DNA from: JBBIPA01 sp963775935
Lineage (GTDB): Bacteria > Chloroflexota > Dehalococcoidia > GIF9 > UBA5629
Assembly: GCA_963775935.1 (NCBI GenBank)
Contig: CAVZKR010000004.1
Span: 1-64,000, forward strand
Length of the DNA stretch: 64,000 nucleotides
Reading direction: 5' to 3'
This document shows positions 9,682 to 18,843 of this stretch, piece by piece. The position numbers and the translations under genes are program-made. The notes under the pieces were generated by a model. The model did not search any database, was not told where the DNA came from, and saw only the letters and a list, made by a program, of their open reading frames with translations. Every line of letters begins with the position of its first letter. The stretch's first letter is position 1.

Positions 9682-9775
9682 GCTTCAATCCATAAATCAC
9701 TCACCTGCCCCCCCCTAAAATAAGTCCAGTTTTAACGTAAGGCTGGCTGATTAGCAGTCACCTTTGACCTATTAT

Positions 9776-9841
9776 TTAACATACATCCCGATGACTGCGT
9801 CTTATATGCACGAAATTTTAGCTGATATAATATTGGGGGCA
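9776..9841 (+). repeat. Repeat R1 copy 2 with partial R2
   Basis: TTAACATACATCCCGATG at 9776-9793 is followed at 9826-9841 by TATAATATTGGGGGCA, a shortened R2 unit. It lies just past the stop codon of the MFS gene. Confidence 0.6.
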
Positions 9842-9859
9842 TGTCGGCTCAATAGTAAA

Positions 9860-11122
9860 TCATTTTACGAGAATGTAGGCTTGTTTAGCTTGCATAGACT
9901 GTAAAAGTGTCGTTACTACTATACCCAGAATAGCAAGTGCTATAACAATCAAGAAAGCTATTTCATAACTATTAGTAAGGTCAAAAATATAGCCTGCAAT
10001 CAACGGACCAATGGCGACTCCGATACTATAACCAAAATTACACGCTCCCAAAATTGCGCCATGTGAACTTAGTCCAAAAATTTCAGCAATCAATGGTGAC
10101 CCCACTGTACCAGCACTCCAGGAAAAACCAAAAACAACTGCAAAGGGATAGAGCATCCATAGCTCTTTCGCGAACATTAACCAGATCATAGCTGTCAACA
10201 TTGTTACAAGGCCGATAAGCATAGCACGATTTTCCCCAAATCTATCACCAATGCTACCCATCATCAGTCTACCAACAATACCTATTCCTCCAATTAATGA
10301 GACAATACTTGCTGCATTGGTGGCGGAGATTCCCTGATCTGTGGCATATGGTGCAATATGTACCACAATAGCATAGGAGCAAAATCCAATAACAAAGAAA
10401 ACTATTACACATAGCCAGAATTGCCTGGTCAAAATTGCTTTTCGTAGTGAAATGTCGTTGCTCTTGAGTTGGTGATTAAGTTCATTACTTGTATTCTCAA
10501 CAGGGGCAAATTGTCCCGATCTGCTTGGAGCAGTTCTTAGAAACTGCGCAGATACAACAACTACGATCAGGATAATAATCCCTAGTACTGCAAATGATAA
10601 ACGCCAATCATAGGTTGAGATAAGCCAATCAGCTAGTAGCGGTGCAATCAATGTACCTATCGAACCACCAGTCCCTATAATGCCCGTCATCATATTTCTT
10701 CTAGTTTTGAACCATCTGACCACAGTCGACATTATAGGGACATAGACAGTGACTCCAATACCTATCATCACTCCATAGAATAGATAGAGTTGCCAGGTGG
10801 TAGTAACCAGTGACATAAATAAATAACCAATACCCAGGAACAATCCACAAATTGTTATTATCCTACGGGGTCCGAGCCTATCTAAGAGTCTACCTGCCAG
10901 AATACCGAGGGAACCAGTTATTAACTGGGAAAGGGAAAACGCACCTGAGGTTAAACCTCTAGTCAGTTCAAGATCAACAAGCATTGGTTTCAGAAATATT
11001 CCGAACGCAGCGCGTGAACCTGCGTTTATTGCCATAACAAGGAATGCTATAAGAACTATGATGTATCCATAGAACAACTTTTGTTTTGGTTCAGGCGATT
11101 GCCAAATTTCTGTATCAGTCAT
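9860..11122 (-). CDS. MFS transporter, OFA/monocarboxylate type
   Basis: 420 residues with about twelve hydrophobic helices in two bundles separated by a hydrophilic loop near residues 205-230. The first half has the MFS loop signature GRLLDRLGPRRI and the second half GRLMMGSIGDRFGENRA. The N-terminal FYGYIIVLIAFLVMAINAGSRAAFGIFLKPM resembles oxalate/formate and monocarboxylate carriers of the OFA/MCT group. It sits in the inner membrane and probably imports or exports an organic acid for the neighbouring AOR or molybdoenzyme. Substrate is inferred from family only. The gene faces away from the molybdoenzyme gene and could share a control region with it. Confidence 0.85.
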   Translation of the reverse strand: MTDTEIWQSPEPKQKLFYGYIIVLIAFLVMAINAGSRAAFGIFLKPMLVDLELTRGLTSGAFSLSQLITGSLGILAGRLLDRLGPRRIITICGLFLGIGYLFMSLVTTTWQLYLFYGVMIGIGVTVYVPIMSTVVRWFKTRRNMMTGIIGTGGSIGTLIAPLLADWLISTYDWRLSFAVLGIIILIVVVVSAQFLRTAPSRSGQFAPVENTSNELNHQLKSNDISLRKAILTRQFWLCVIVFFVIGFCSYAIVVHIAPYATDQGISATNAASIVSLIGGIGIVGRLMMGSIGDRFGENRAMLIGLVTMLTAMIWLMFAKELWMLYPFAVVFGFSWSAGTVGSPLIAEIFGLSSHGAILGACNFGYSIGVAIGPLIAGYIFDLTNSYEIAFLIVIALAILGIVVTTLLQSMQAKQAYILVK

Positions 11123-11590
11123 ATTTGAGTAATTCCAGTGTTAAGATTGAATGGCATTGTTCTTGTTTGGTAACGAGGAATGGCATACCCCGATAAGTGT
11201 ACTACATTTTAAGTTAGAGCTGCTACATACTGAATAAATATTTTTCCCATATAAGTGGTGCTTTATAGAACTTCAAGTTATCCTGAAATATAATTGACCT
11301 GGTATATCTTTTAATTAATTTTGAGGTTCGAAATTTTGGGTTAATGATTGGATGGGCTATATCTATAGTAGATAAAATGTGATTTAAGGTTTTTCACGGC
11401 TTGTGGGACTAACTTAAAAAGTGCTATAACTATTGGGGGCAGGCCACGAATTATTTATTCTTAAACTACTATGTTGCTTTATTAATGAATTACTAACCAA
11501 TGTTAACTTTTATCTCTGCCAATATTTTCCCACCAAAGAAGCTTTAAGGCTGGCCAATCCATAGAAAAACTAGATAATCGGAAGAAAAAA
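11123..11590. promoter_or_regulatory. Divergent intergenic region between MFS and molybdoenzyme genes
   Basis: AT-rich 468-base spacer between divergently transcribed genes. It carries an R2 repeat copy at 11403-11443 but no ORF or RNA gene that I can recognise. It should hold the promoters of both genes, though no strong promoter can be pointed to. Confidence 0.4.
11403..11443 (+). repeat. Intergenic repeat family R2, copy 2
   Basis: GTGGGACTAAC, AAAAAGTGCTATAACTATTG and GGGGCAGG match the copies at 7397 and 14933. This copy lies about 150 bases before the molybdoenzyme start. Confidence 0.75.
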
Positions 11591-13642
11591 GTGAGTTTCA
11601 AGTCAATAAAAAAGAGTGAGCAGATATTCAAATCAACGTGCCGGATGTGCCACGGAGTATGCGGCGTTCTGGTCCATATGAAAGATGGAAAAGTGGTTCA
11701 GGTCGCTGGAGATCCCGACTGTCCGACATCGCTAGGGTATACATGCACCAAGGGTAGAGCATCAGTTGAACTACTATATCATCCAGACCGCCTCAGGTAC
11801 CCGTTGAAAAGGGTGGCTGGGCGTGGTGAAAATCAATGGCAGAGAATCAGCTGGGGGGAGGCGCTAGACACAATCGCTAGGAAATTTCTTAAATATAAAC
11901 AGGATTTTGGCGCTGAATCTGTTGTTACTGCTGTTGGAACAGGTCGCCCTCAGGTTACTTTGATGATGAGGTTTACTAATTGTTTCGGCTCTCCGAACCA
12001 CCTCAGCATCGTTAACAATTGCTATTTTCCCAGGATTATGGCTTCGAGTTTGACAAGTGGACGGTTCCCAGTCTGCGATTATTATGGATTTGGAGGATTA
12101 TACCCCAAATGTGTCCTTGTCTGGGGATGTAATATTACAGAGACGGGTGCCTCAGATGGAATGTGCGGCTATCAACTTACGAGGACGCTTAAAAACGGGG
12201 CCAAATTAATTGTCGTTGATCCCAGAAAGACTGATCTGGCAGCTAAGGCTGACCATTGGCTACAAATCCGTCCGGGCTCCGATGATGCCCTCGTTCTGGC
12301 TATGCTGCATATAATAATTAAAGAGAATTTATACGATAAGGATTTTGTAGAAAACTGGACAATTGGTTTTAATGACCTTTCTGAAAGGGTTAAAGACTTC
12401 ACACCAGAAAAAGCCGCGGAGATTACATGGATTCCCGTAGAAAGTATCCGGAAGGCAGCGCGGCTATATGCCACTACCAAACCAGCTTGCATACAATGGG
12501 GTAATGGCCTGGACCAGAATATCAATACGTTCCAAACGGTTCGTGCCATACACTGCCTTTCAGCTATAACGGGCAACCTGGACATTCCTGGTGGAGATAT
12601 CTTCCTGGTACCTCCGGCTTACATTGTTGCTTACACTCTCCACGGCGGTATCCCCATCGACATGGGAAAACTCATCACCCCAGAATTGAAGAAAAAGAGA
12701 ATTGGATTTGGTAAATACAGAGTTTTGGATACATTTGTTATTCACCCCCGAAATCTGCTTGACCAGATAGAATCCGAGAAGCCATACCCAGTAAAAGCCT
12801 TATTCGTTATGGGCAGTAATATGTTATTGAACCAGACCGACCCTCTGAGAACGGCCCGGGCTTTAAAAAAAATCGATTTTACGATAGTGACCGAGCTGTT
12901 TATGACACCTACCGCTCAACTTGCTGATATAGTTCTGCCAGCCGCTAGCTGGCTGGAAACCGACGATGTAGTTGACACTCATATAGGTTGGTGTGTCCTT
13001 CTTAGACAAAAGATAGCCCAGATAGGAGAATGCCGCGACGATAAACAGATTTTGTTTGACCTGGCTCACCGCCTCGGCATGAGTCATTATTTCCCCTGGA
13101 AAAATGTCAGGGAATATTGCGATTGGATATTGAACGGAGCCGGTATAAATTTTAAAGAATTTAAACAAGTGGGTATAATCAGGAGCAACATGCGCTATCG
13201 CAAATACCTGGCTGAAGGATTTAATACACCCTCTGGCAAAGTAGAATTGCGTTGTTCAACTCTCGAGGCAATGGGCTATGATCCGCTGCCGTATTATGCC
13301 GAGCCTCCTGAAAGTCCTTTCTCTACACCCGATTTATATAAAGATTACCCCCTGATAATTACCATCGGTAGCCGATTACAGGGTTTTTTTTGTTCCGAAG
13401 GCAGGCAAATTCCATCACTTCGTCGACTTAATCCGGATCCTCTGATAGAAATTCACCCCCAAACAGCGCACTCTTTTGGTATAGAAAATGGAGACTGGGT
13501 CTGGGTTGAAAGCCTGCGGGGCAGAATTAAACAGAAAGCATATTTGACTGATGGGCTTCGTCCCGGTGTTGTACACGCACAGCATGGATGGTGGTTCCCG
13601 GAAAAGATCCGCCAGAGTATGGATTCACGGAATCTAATGTAA
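11591..13642 (+). CDS. Molybdopterin oxidoreductase (DMSO reductase family), C-terminus frameshifted
   Basis: 683 residues as read, GTG start at 11591. N-terminal [4Fe-4S] ligands C17, C20, C24 and C52 (CRMCHGVC ... GYTCTKG), then molybdopterin domains with VWGCNITETGA and MGSNMLLNQTDPL. The likely Mo/W ligand is Cys144 (IVNNCYFPR). The C-terminal dinucleotide-binding domain starts near YPLIITIGSR. The frame ends early at RQSMDSRNLM. In the +1 frame the expected tail continues (YGFTESNVNLISANMPCDP, then FLCRIYKV) to a TAA at 13728, so one base seems lost near 13610. It is a single-subunit-like enzyme without Tat signal, hence cytoplasmic. Acetylene hydratase-like chemistry is possible, but the Asp after the second Cys of that enzyme is His here. 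Substrate unknown. Confidence 0.85.
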   Translation: MSFKSIKKSEQIFKSTCRMCHGVCGVLVHMKDGKVVQVAGDPDCPTSLGYTCTKGRASVELLYHPDRLRYPLKRVAGRGENQWQRISWGEALDTIARKFLKYKQDFGAESVVTAVGTGRPQVTLMMRFTNCFGSPNHLSIVNNCYFPRIMASSLTSGRFPVCDYYGFGGLYPKCVLVWGCNITETGASDGMCGYQLTRTLKNGAKLIVVDPRKTDLAAKADHWLQIRPGSDDALVLAMLHIIIKENLYDKDFVENWTIGFNDLSERVKDFTPEKAAEITWIPVESIRKAARLYATTKPACIQWGNGLDQNINTFQTVRAIHCLSAITGNLDIPGGDIFLVPPAYIVAYTLHGGIPIDMGKLITPELKKKRIGFGKYRVLDTFVIHPRNLLDQIESEKPYPVKALFVMGSNMLLNQTDPLRTARALKKIDFTIVTELFMTPTAQLADIVLPAASWLETDDVVDTHIGWCVLLRQKIAQIGECRDDKQILFDLAHRLGMSHYFPWKNVREYCDWILNGAGINFKEFKQVGIIRSNMRYRKYLAEGFNTPSGKVELRCSTLEAMGYDPLPYYAEPPESPFSTPDLYKDYPLIITIGSRLQGFFCSEGRQIPSLRRLNPDPLIEIHPQTAHSFGIENGDWVWVESLRGRIKQKAYLTDGLRPGVVHAQHGWWFPEKIRQSMDSRNLM

Positions 13643-13842
13643 ATTTAATATCCGCCAATATGCCATGCGATCCACACACTGGTTCGGAATCTCTACGTTC
13701 ATTTCTGTGCAGAATATACAAAGTATAATTCGTAAGCCCACTAAAGTGTCGGTTATTTCTTTGCTATATTTGTCTCACTTTTGCTGATTGCATACAATCG
13801 GCTAGTTAAGAAGGGCAACAATGCAGGTTACGGAGGAACACC

Positions 13843-14481
13843 ATGAAAAACAGAGCGATTGGAGATCTGAAGCCCGTTAAGCTTCCTAAACCAGTTTTTA
13901 ACCGGTGCAAGACAGTCTTCGAAGCTCTGAAACTGAGAAGAACCTCCCGATGCATCAGCGATAAAAAGATACCGCTGCAGATTCTGTCGGATATCCTCTG
14001 GGCTGCACAGGGCGTCAACCGCATTCAAGGACCTCATGGAGCCCCGGGCCGGACTGCGGGATCGGCGAGTAATTCACAAGAGATCTGTGTCTACGTTGCC
14101 AAGAAGGAAGGGACATATTTGTATGAACCAGATTTTCACAGGATGACTCCGATTGCAACGGGTGACAGCCGCGCTCTGGCGATCGATGGACAGAGAAGGG
14201 CTGGTGCAAACGCTCCTGTACGCTTCATCTACGTCGTGGATATCGACAGGTTCAAGAATGCCGGTCATAAGGAACCGGGACTCTATGATCTGGAGATTCA
14301 GAAATCATATTACTTTGTTGGTACTGGCCTTATCGCACAGAACATCTATCTGGCAGCATCTGCGTTGGGACTGGCTTCGTGGTTTCATAACTGCAGCAAG
14401 GCTCAACTCGCGAAAGTGCTCAGATTGAAATCACATCAACGGCCGCTTTTCGGACATACAATCGGGTATGCTGATGATTGA
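13843..14481 (+). CDS. Nitroreductase-family flavoprotein
   Basis: 212 residues, ATG with ACGGAGG site. Begins with the FMN-binding pattern of the family (LKLRRTSRCISDKKIPLQIL, LSDILWAAQGVNR) and a Gly-Ser-rich loop, with the later FVGTGLIAQNIYLAASALGL helix typical of nitroreductase dimers. Such enzymes use FMN to reduce nitro groups, quinones or enones, or act in maturation pathways (SagB-like). It is transcribed in the same direction as the molybdoenzyme, about 115 bases after that gene's probable true end. The C-terminus is short, ending soon after PLFGHTIGYA. Substrate unknown. Confidence 0.8.
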   Translation: MKNRAIGDLKPVKLPKPVFNRCKTVFEALKLRRTSRCISDKKIPLQILSDILWAAQGVNRIQGPHGAPGRTAGSASNSQEICVYVAKKEGTYLYEPDFHRMTPIATGDSRALAIDGQRRAGANAPVRFIYVVDIDRFKNAGHKEPGLYDLEIQKSYYFVGTGLIAQNIYLAASALGLASWFHNCSKAQLAKVLRLKSHQRPLFGHTIGYADD

Positions 14482-14562
14482 GCGGGCTCTGCTTGTTTTC
14501 CTATGATTAGCTCAGAAACACCCAGATTCAGTAGGTTATATCTGCTTATGTTGGTTTGATTC

Positions 14563-14669
14563 AGCAATAATGAAACCAGCTTAAATGGTAGGTTTATTAT
14601 TTATATAAAACGACTTAGGTCTAAACAACCTATGATTTTTGTTATGGATTAACATACATCCCGATGTTT
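14563..14669 (+). repeat. Long intergenic repeat R4 (contains R1), copy 1
   Basis: About 107 bases starting GCAATAATGAAACCAGC and ending with R1. It matches 16261-16364 almost base for base apart from short indels. Near its start the arms of ACCnGCnTAAATGGTnGGT form a small hairpin in both copies. Confidence 0.8.
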
Positions 14670-14932
14670 GATAATTGGTGGTGAGATTTCTGAATGGTGT
14701 GATTTAATATACTTAACGCATTTCTTAATCATATTTTTAGTAGGTAACCAGGTTAGAATACACTGAAGCCAATAAATAGCTAACGGATTGAATAAAACGG
14801 GTTAACATTGGTTGGCATTGTACGAACAAAACAGCTTTTCGATTATCGATACAAGCGTTCTAGTTTGTACGTAATGACACCGTTTGGGACACTTGCTGAC
14901 AAATCCGGTATTCGCTACCAGGTCTTTAAGTT

Positions 14933-14973
14933 GTGGGACTCAGTTAAGAAGTGGTATAACTATTGGGGGCAGG
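14933..14973 (+). repeat. Intergenic repeat family R2, copy 3
   Basis: GTGGGACTCAG, AAGTGGTATAACTATTG and GGGGCAGG match copies at 7397 and 11403. It abuts the stop codon of the minus-strand amidohydrolase, so here it cannot be that gene's promoter. Confidence 0.75.
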
Positions 14974-14977
14974 GTAG

Positions 14978-15952
14978 CTATAATTTAAGTAAGCGCTGTG
15001 CATTTCTGTGCGCTATTTTTTCTCTGTCGGCTGTACCGACCGGCAATTGGTCTAAGAAAGCGCGAGCTTTGGCCATTGATCCATACGGATAGTCGGCTGA
15101 AAACATTATTCGGTCAACACCGACTTCAAGCAATAAATCAAGGAATGTTGGGATAAAATTAAAACCAGAAAATGTGTAATGTATATTTTCGCGGAGATAG
15201 TCACCTATCGGCCTTTTGAGTCCTGTCAGTTTCGGGGACATCCTGGAATCAATTCTCTCTAACATAAAAGGAAGCCCTTCGCCCAAATGACCGATTATGA
15301 TTTGCAGTTTTGGATATTTATCAAACGCTCCGCTAATTATTAGACGGATAACATGGACAGCTGTTTCGATATGCCATCCCCAACCTGGCCCAGCCAACAT
15401 GCGTGTTACCTCAGGCGTGAATCCTCCGTAATAAGTGTCTATTACTGGTTTGGGAGGCTGGGTCGGATGAAGGTATATCGGCACATCTAATTTTTCAGCG
15501 CATTCTAATATCGGCCAGAAAAATTTATCGTCCAAATAGCGGCCTTTAATATGGCCATTGATCACTGCGCCTTTAAAGCCGTGCTTCTGAACCATAAGCT
15601 CTAATTCTTTAACTGCTTTATCTGGAGCAGCAGTCGGCAACGTGGCAAATCCCGCAAAGCGATCTGGATATTTTTTAATGGCATCAGCAAGAAAATCATT
15701 TGTTTCACGGGCAACTTTTATAGCTTCGGCTGCTTCGAGTTGTTCTGTGCCAGGAGAATTAAAAGATAACACCTGCATATCTATTCCTGCCTCATCCATC
15801 AGCGCAATTCTATTTTTACCGACATCGACAAGTTGTTCAAAAACTTTTGCCATACTTTCTCCGTCCATTTTGGCATTTTCTCTAAAATGACGGCCTGGGC
15901 CATCAGCATATGCCGGGCTCATATAGTGTTCTTCGAGAGTTATTGTTTTCAT
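14978..15952 (-). CDS. Amidohydrolase-2 (ACMSD/gamma-resorcylate decarboxylase-like)
   Basis: 324 residues. Metal-site pattern of the decarboxylating amidohydrolase branch: N-terminal LEEHY (Glu and His ligands), YLHPTQPP (His), IIGHLGEGLPF (His) and FSADYPYGSM (Asp). The LEEH motif and the SADYP segment match gamma-resorcylate and related non-oxidative aromatic acid decarboxylases better than hydrolases. It would remove or add a carboxyl group on a phenolic acid in the cytoplasm, using Zn or Mn and no organic cofactor. Neighbouring AOR, nitroreductase and alcohol dehydrogenase genes suggest aromatic or aldehyde metabolism. Substrate is inferred. Confidence 0.85.
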   Translation of the reverse strand: MKTITLEEHYMSPAYADGPGRHFRENAKMDGESMAKVFEQLVDVGKNRIALMDEAGIDMQVLSFNSPGTEQLEAAEAIKVARETNDFLADAIKKYPDRFAGFATLPTAAPDKAVKELELMVQKHGFKGAVINGHIKGRYLDDKFFWPILECAEKLDVPIYLHPTQPPKPVIDTYYGGFTPEVTRMLAGPGWGWHIETAVHVIRLIISGAFDKYPKLQIIIGHLGEGLPFMLERIDSRMSPKLTGLKRPIGDYLRENIHYTFSGFNFIPTFLDLLLEVGVDRIMFSADYPYGSMAKARAFLDQLPVGTADREKIAHRNAQRLLKL

Positions 15953-16260
15953 GCAAATTTATCCCCTTTCTTGCTGATTTGAACTGCTTTATGTTTCTCA
16001 AAAATCAAAAGAATTATCGTTTATTATACTTACGCAATAAACCTGCTGCAAGATTCGTTTTCGCAACATATTTAGCAAAATTGTGGCGTAACCAATAATA
16101 TTGGTGAGATATTGTGAGGTTTGTTGGTTTTCATTGATAAAGTGAGGTTTAGAGGTATTGACAAGTTTCGTTATTTTATGTAGATTACGATGGTCGCAAT
16201 AGAATATTTATAGGGGATGTTGAAATACCACTTGGATTTGGTCACTTGAGTAGTAGGGAG

Positions 16261-16364
16261 GCAATAATGAAACCGGCCTAAATGGTCGGTTTATTATTTA
16301 TAAAACGATTTAGGTCTAAAAAATCTATGATTTTTATTATGGGTTAACATACATCCCGATGTTT
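16261..16364 (+). repeat. Long intergenic repeat R4 (contains R1), copy 2
   Basis: Second copy of the unit at 14563, with a better hairpin (ACCGGCC TAAA TGGTCGGT) and the R1 core at 16344-16361. Confidence 0.8.
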
Positions 16365-16389
16365 GTACAGTGGTAAACCTTGATGTTTT

Positions 16390-16444
16390 TAAATCCTGCT
16401 CGTAAGCACATACTCAATTCTTAGAAGGTTTAATTTTTGTAACG
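16390..16444 (+). repeat. Intergenic repeat family R3, copy 2
   Basis: Matches 7304-7358 (AATCCTGCTC, CAATTCTTAGAAGGTTTA). Note the order: R3 then R1 in the first locus, R1 then R3 in this one. Confidence 0.7.
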
Positions 16445-16445
16445 T

Positions 16446-16522
16446 TGTGACGAAGCAATCGTTACGTTAACAGAAAGACAGAACGATTGCCGCGCCCCGA
16501 TTGCAGCGGGTCTCGCAATGAC
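16446..16522. repeat. R5 inverted-repeat element (TGACGAAGCAATC ... CTCGCAATGAC)
   Basis: Ends with CTCGCAATGAC and begins near GTGACGAAGCAATCG, the same motifs found at 26552-26640 and 33165-33200. It looks like a small non-coding, REP/MITE-like element. Confidence 0.6.
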
Positions 16523-16586
16523 CTGTCCACACGAGCCGACCTTCAGGTCGGCCCCTACGTATTTCTTTTAGAGAGGAACTTCCTTA

Positions 16587-17786
16587 TCAAGAGCTTTTAC
16601 CATAGTAGATGGCATTATAGAGCTCTTTGATAGTTTCTGCCGTGCCTTTTCTTGGGTTCGACATGAGCGGAGGAAGTATAGTTGATTTAGTAAAGTCCTG
16701 CAGAAAACCCTGGAGCTCAGCAGTATAAACGCTCTCAGCAATACCCTGCTCACCAAGGGTTAATGGAACTCCAAGCCGTTTCATCAGGTCATTAACCTGG
16801 CTAATTACATAGCCAGCAGCCTCATCCTTATTTTTGCCATTGTAGCCAATTGCCAAAGCCACTTCCATCAATTTTTCCCCGGCAGCGCTGGCATTGAAGC
16901 GAATTGCATGCGGCAGGACAATTGCACAGGCTCTGCCATGAGGTATATGGAATCGAGCACCAAAGAGATGACCGATATAGTGTTCGATGCCGACACCGCT
17001 ATTGGCGAAAGCCTTTCCAGCAAGGCAGGCAGCATAGTGCATATGCTCTTTTGCCTCCTTATCTCCCTGGGAGGCAGCTATAAGGTGCTTCATGATAAGT
17101 CTGATTGCCTGAATAGCGGAAGCCTTACTAAAATCATTACTGAGGGTAGAAACATAGGACGATACAGCATGAGAGAGAGCATCGAGCCCACTATCAATTT
17201 GCACAGTTCTGGGCATTGAATCGGTGAAATCAGGGTCGACTATCGCTACGGTCGCAGTGAGAAATTTGGAACCAACAGCGCGCTTATCATTGCTTTCAGG
17301 ATCGCTCACCACAAATACCGGGCTGACTTCAGAGCCGGTGCCGCTGGTGGTTGGAATGGTGACCGATATAGTTTTGGTAAAAGGTGGAATGGCTTTCTTG
17401 GGAGGACCGGCGATAGGCCAGATATCTTTAAATGTTAACTCGGGATATTCGTAAAAAACACGGAATGCCTTGGATGCATCTATAGCAGAACCTCCCCCCA
17501 GTCCGATAATGATGTCAGGACCGAAGCCGGTACACTGTTCCACCATTTTCGCAATGGTATTGGGCGCAAATTCAGGTTCCACATCATCGAAAACCTGGCT
17601 TGCCACCCCCGCCTTTTTTAAAGAGTTCTCTGCCTTGGCTACTGCCCCTACTTTTACCAGAATCTTATCGGTGACAATGAGCGCTTTTTTCCCCTGTATT
17701 TTTTCCAGGTATTGTACGCTGCCCCTTCCCCACACAATTTCCCTTGGTGAGACAAATGCATTGAACAATGGTGCTCCTGTGGTCAT
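16587..17786 (-). CDS. Iron-containing alcohol dehydrogenase
   Basis: 399 residues, ATG 17786 preceded by AAGGAGG. Group III alcohol dehydrogenase fold: N-terminal nucleotide-binding domain with IIIGLGGGSAIDASKA and TIPTTSGTGSEVS, and a helical metal domain with DSGLDALSHAV, GVGIEHYIGH and FHIPHGRACA supplying the Asp and His ligands for Fe or Zn. It interconverts alcohols and aldehydes with NAD(P)H in the cytoplasm. It could feed or drain aldehydes used by the AOR. It lies immediately downstream of the three-gene molybdoenzyme set on the same strand (138-base gap) and may be co-transcribed. Confidence 0.9.
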   Translation of the reverse strand: MTTGAPLFNAFVSPREIVWGRGSVQYLEKIQGKKALIVTDKILVKVGAVAKAENSLKKAGVASQVFDDVEPEFAPNTIAKMVEQCTGFGPDIIIGLGGGSAIDASKAFRVFYEYPELTFKDIWPIAGPPKKAIPPFTKTISVTIPTTSGTGSEVSPVFVVSDPESNDKRAVGSKFLTATVAIVDPDFTDSMPRTVQIDSGLDALSHAVSSYVSTLSNDFSKASAIQAIRLIMKHLIAASQGDKEAKEHMHYAACLAGKAFANSGVGIEHYIGHLFGARFHIPHGRACAIVLPHAIRFNASAAGEKLMEVALAIGYNGKNKDEAAGYVISQVNDLMKRLGVPLTLGEQGIAESVYTAELQGFLQDFTKSTILPPLMSNPRKGTAETIKELYNAIYYGKSS

Positions 17787-17923
17787 TCGAACCTCCTTAC
17801 CTTCCTGATTATTTATAGACCGCTCTTAATATTGTGGGTTTCGACAAGTATTCTCCCAGAACTATACCGTTTCCGCCTATGACCTCACTGTGCAATCTTA
17901 ATGCCAATTAGAAGAAATCACCG

Positions 17924-18829
17924 CTATCCCGAAGCAGGCACTGGCAGATGACTGGAGAATGGGACAAGTGGACTGTAGAATCCGCACCTCAGTATTAAAT
18001 AGCGCATGGCAAGGTCCCCGAGCAATCCGCAGAGGATAGCGATATAAAGAAAAGCTGCCGGGGTTGATCCAAGCCCGACTAAGAAGCTGCTAATTACTGC
18101 TGCCAGTGGTATCACCATACCCACAATGACCACTGCAATCCAGAACAGGAGCGCCCATTTTCCCAGCACCATGTATTTAACAGAGGCCTGGCCGGTAGCT
18201 GATGTGTATCGTACACTCATCAAGTATACCGGAATGAGCAGGAGAAAACCTGTCAGTAATAGTCGAATCCACTCTTCGACAGCATGACCGATACCGACAT
18301 CACCGTCTGCCAGGACTATGCCGAGAGTAACCTCAGCGCCACCCCAGAGCCCGCTGATTAAATACAGGATTGGCAACAGGGCGGTATTCCAGAGAGGAAT
18401 GCCATTCACATAGTTCATGGCAAAGCCGCCATAAATAACTGTCAGGAAAGCGAATATATCAGCAGCCACCACCAGGGCAATAGATGGATTGGCCCACTGG
18501 ATGAGTACCATATGCAATAGTGCAAGGAGGAGGAAAAGAGAGACAAAGATTAAACCGCGAGAAATCCAGGAGGTCTTCCACCCTGATGAAATCGCCATTC
18601 GCCAGAATCGTAAAGGTTTTCCCAGGAAGAGAAGGTGAAAGCCACCCCCCAGTACCCCACAGATAAGCCATCCCACTACCATTGCCAGCATGCTATTAAA
18701 AAACGATGCCACAAAGAACATGCCCGCACCCAGCTCAATAAAAAAGAAGGCCAGCCACAGAAAAACGCCCCGCCGCTCCACCCATTCTGTCTGTGGTGTA
18801 TACTGCGTCATCCAGTTATAAGATTCCAT
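17924..18829 (-). CDS. NrfD/PsrC-type membrane subunit
   Basis: 301 residues with about eight hydrophobic helices, ATG 18829 with GGAGGCT site. NrfD family: membrane quinone-reacting subunit that anchors molybdoenzyme and ferredoxin subunits. Visible features include the N-terminal WVERRGVFLWLAFFFIELGA and the GGGFHLLFLGKPLRFWRM loop. It is the third gene of an operon with the ferredoxin and molybdopterin subunits (14-base gap). It would exchange electrons with menaquinone in the inner membrane. Confidence 0.87.
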   Translation of the reverse strand: MESYNWMTQYTPQTEWVERRGVFLWLAFFFIELGAGMFFVASFFNSMLAMVVGWLICGVLGGGFHLLFLGKPLRFWRMAISSGWKTSWISRGLIFVSLFLLLALLHMVLIQWANPSIALVVAADIFAFLTVIYGGFAMNYVNGIPLWNTALLPILYLISGLWGGAEVTLGIVLADGDVGIGHAVEEWIRLLLTGFLLLIPVYLMSVRYTSATGQASVKYMVLGKWALLFWIAVVIVGMVIPLAAVISSFLVGLGSTPAAFLYIAILCGLLGDLAMRYLILRCGFYSPLVPFSSHLPVPASG

Positions 18830-18843
18830 TTTTAGCCTCCGTA

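Larger units (their letters stand above)
14482..14977. other. Intergenic region rich in dispersed repeats
   Basis: Spacer between convergent genes. It contains an R4/R1 repeat (14563-14669) and an R2 copy (14933-14973), with AT-rich sequence between them. No gene was recognised. Confidence 0.5.
15953..16586. other. Intergenic region with repeats R4, R1, R3 and an inverted repeat
   Basis: 634-base spacer upstream of the amidohydrolase and downstream of the alcohol dehydrogenase, both on the minus strand. It contains R4 at 16261-16364, R3 at 16390-16444 and an R5-like element to 16522. A hairpin follows at about 16517-16534 (GCCGACC/GGTCGGC). No ORF with coding character was seen. Confidence 0.5.

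Noticed and set aside
16517..16534. GCCGACC/GGTCGGC hairpin as a terminator for the alcohol dehydrogenase
   Set aside because: No T-run follows on the minus strand; it reads as part of an interspersed repeat instead.
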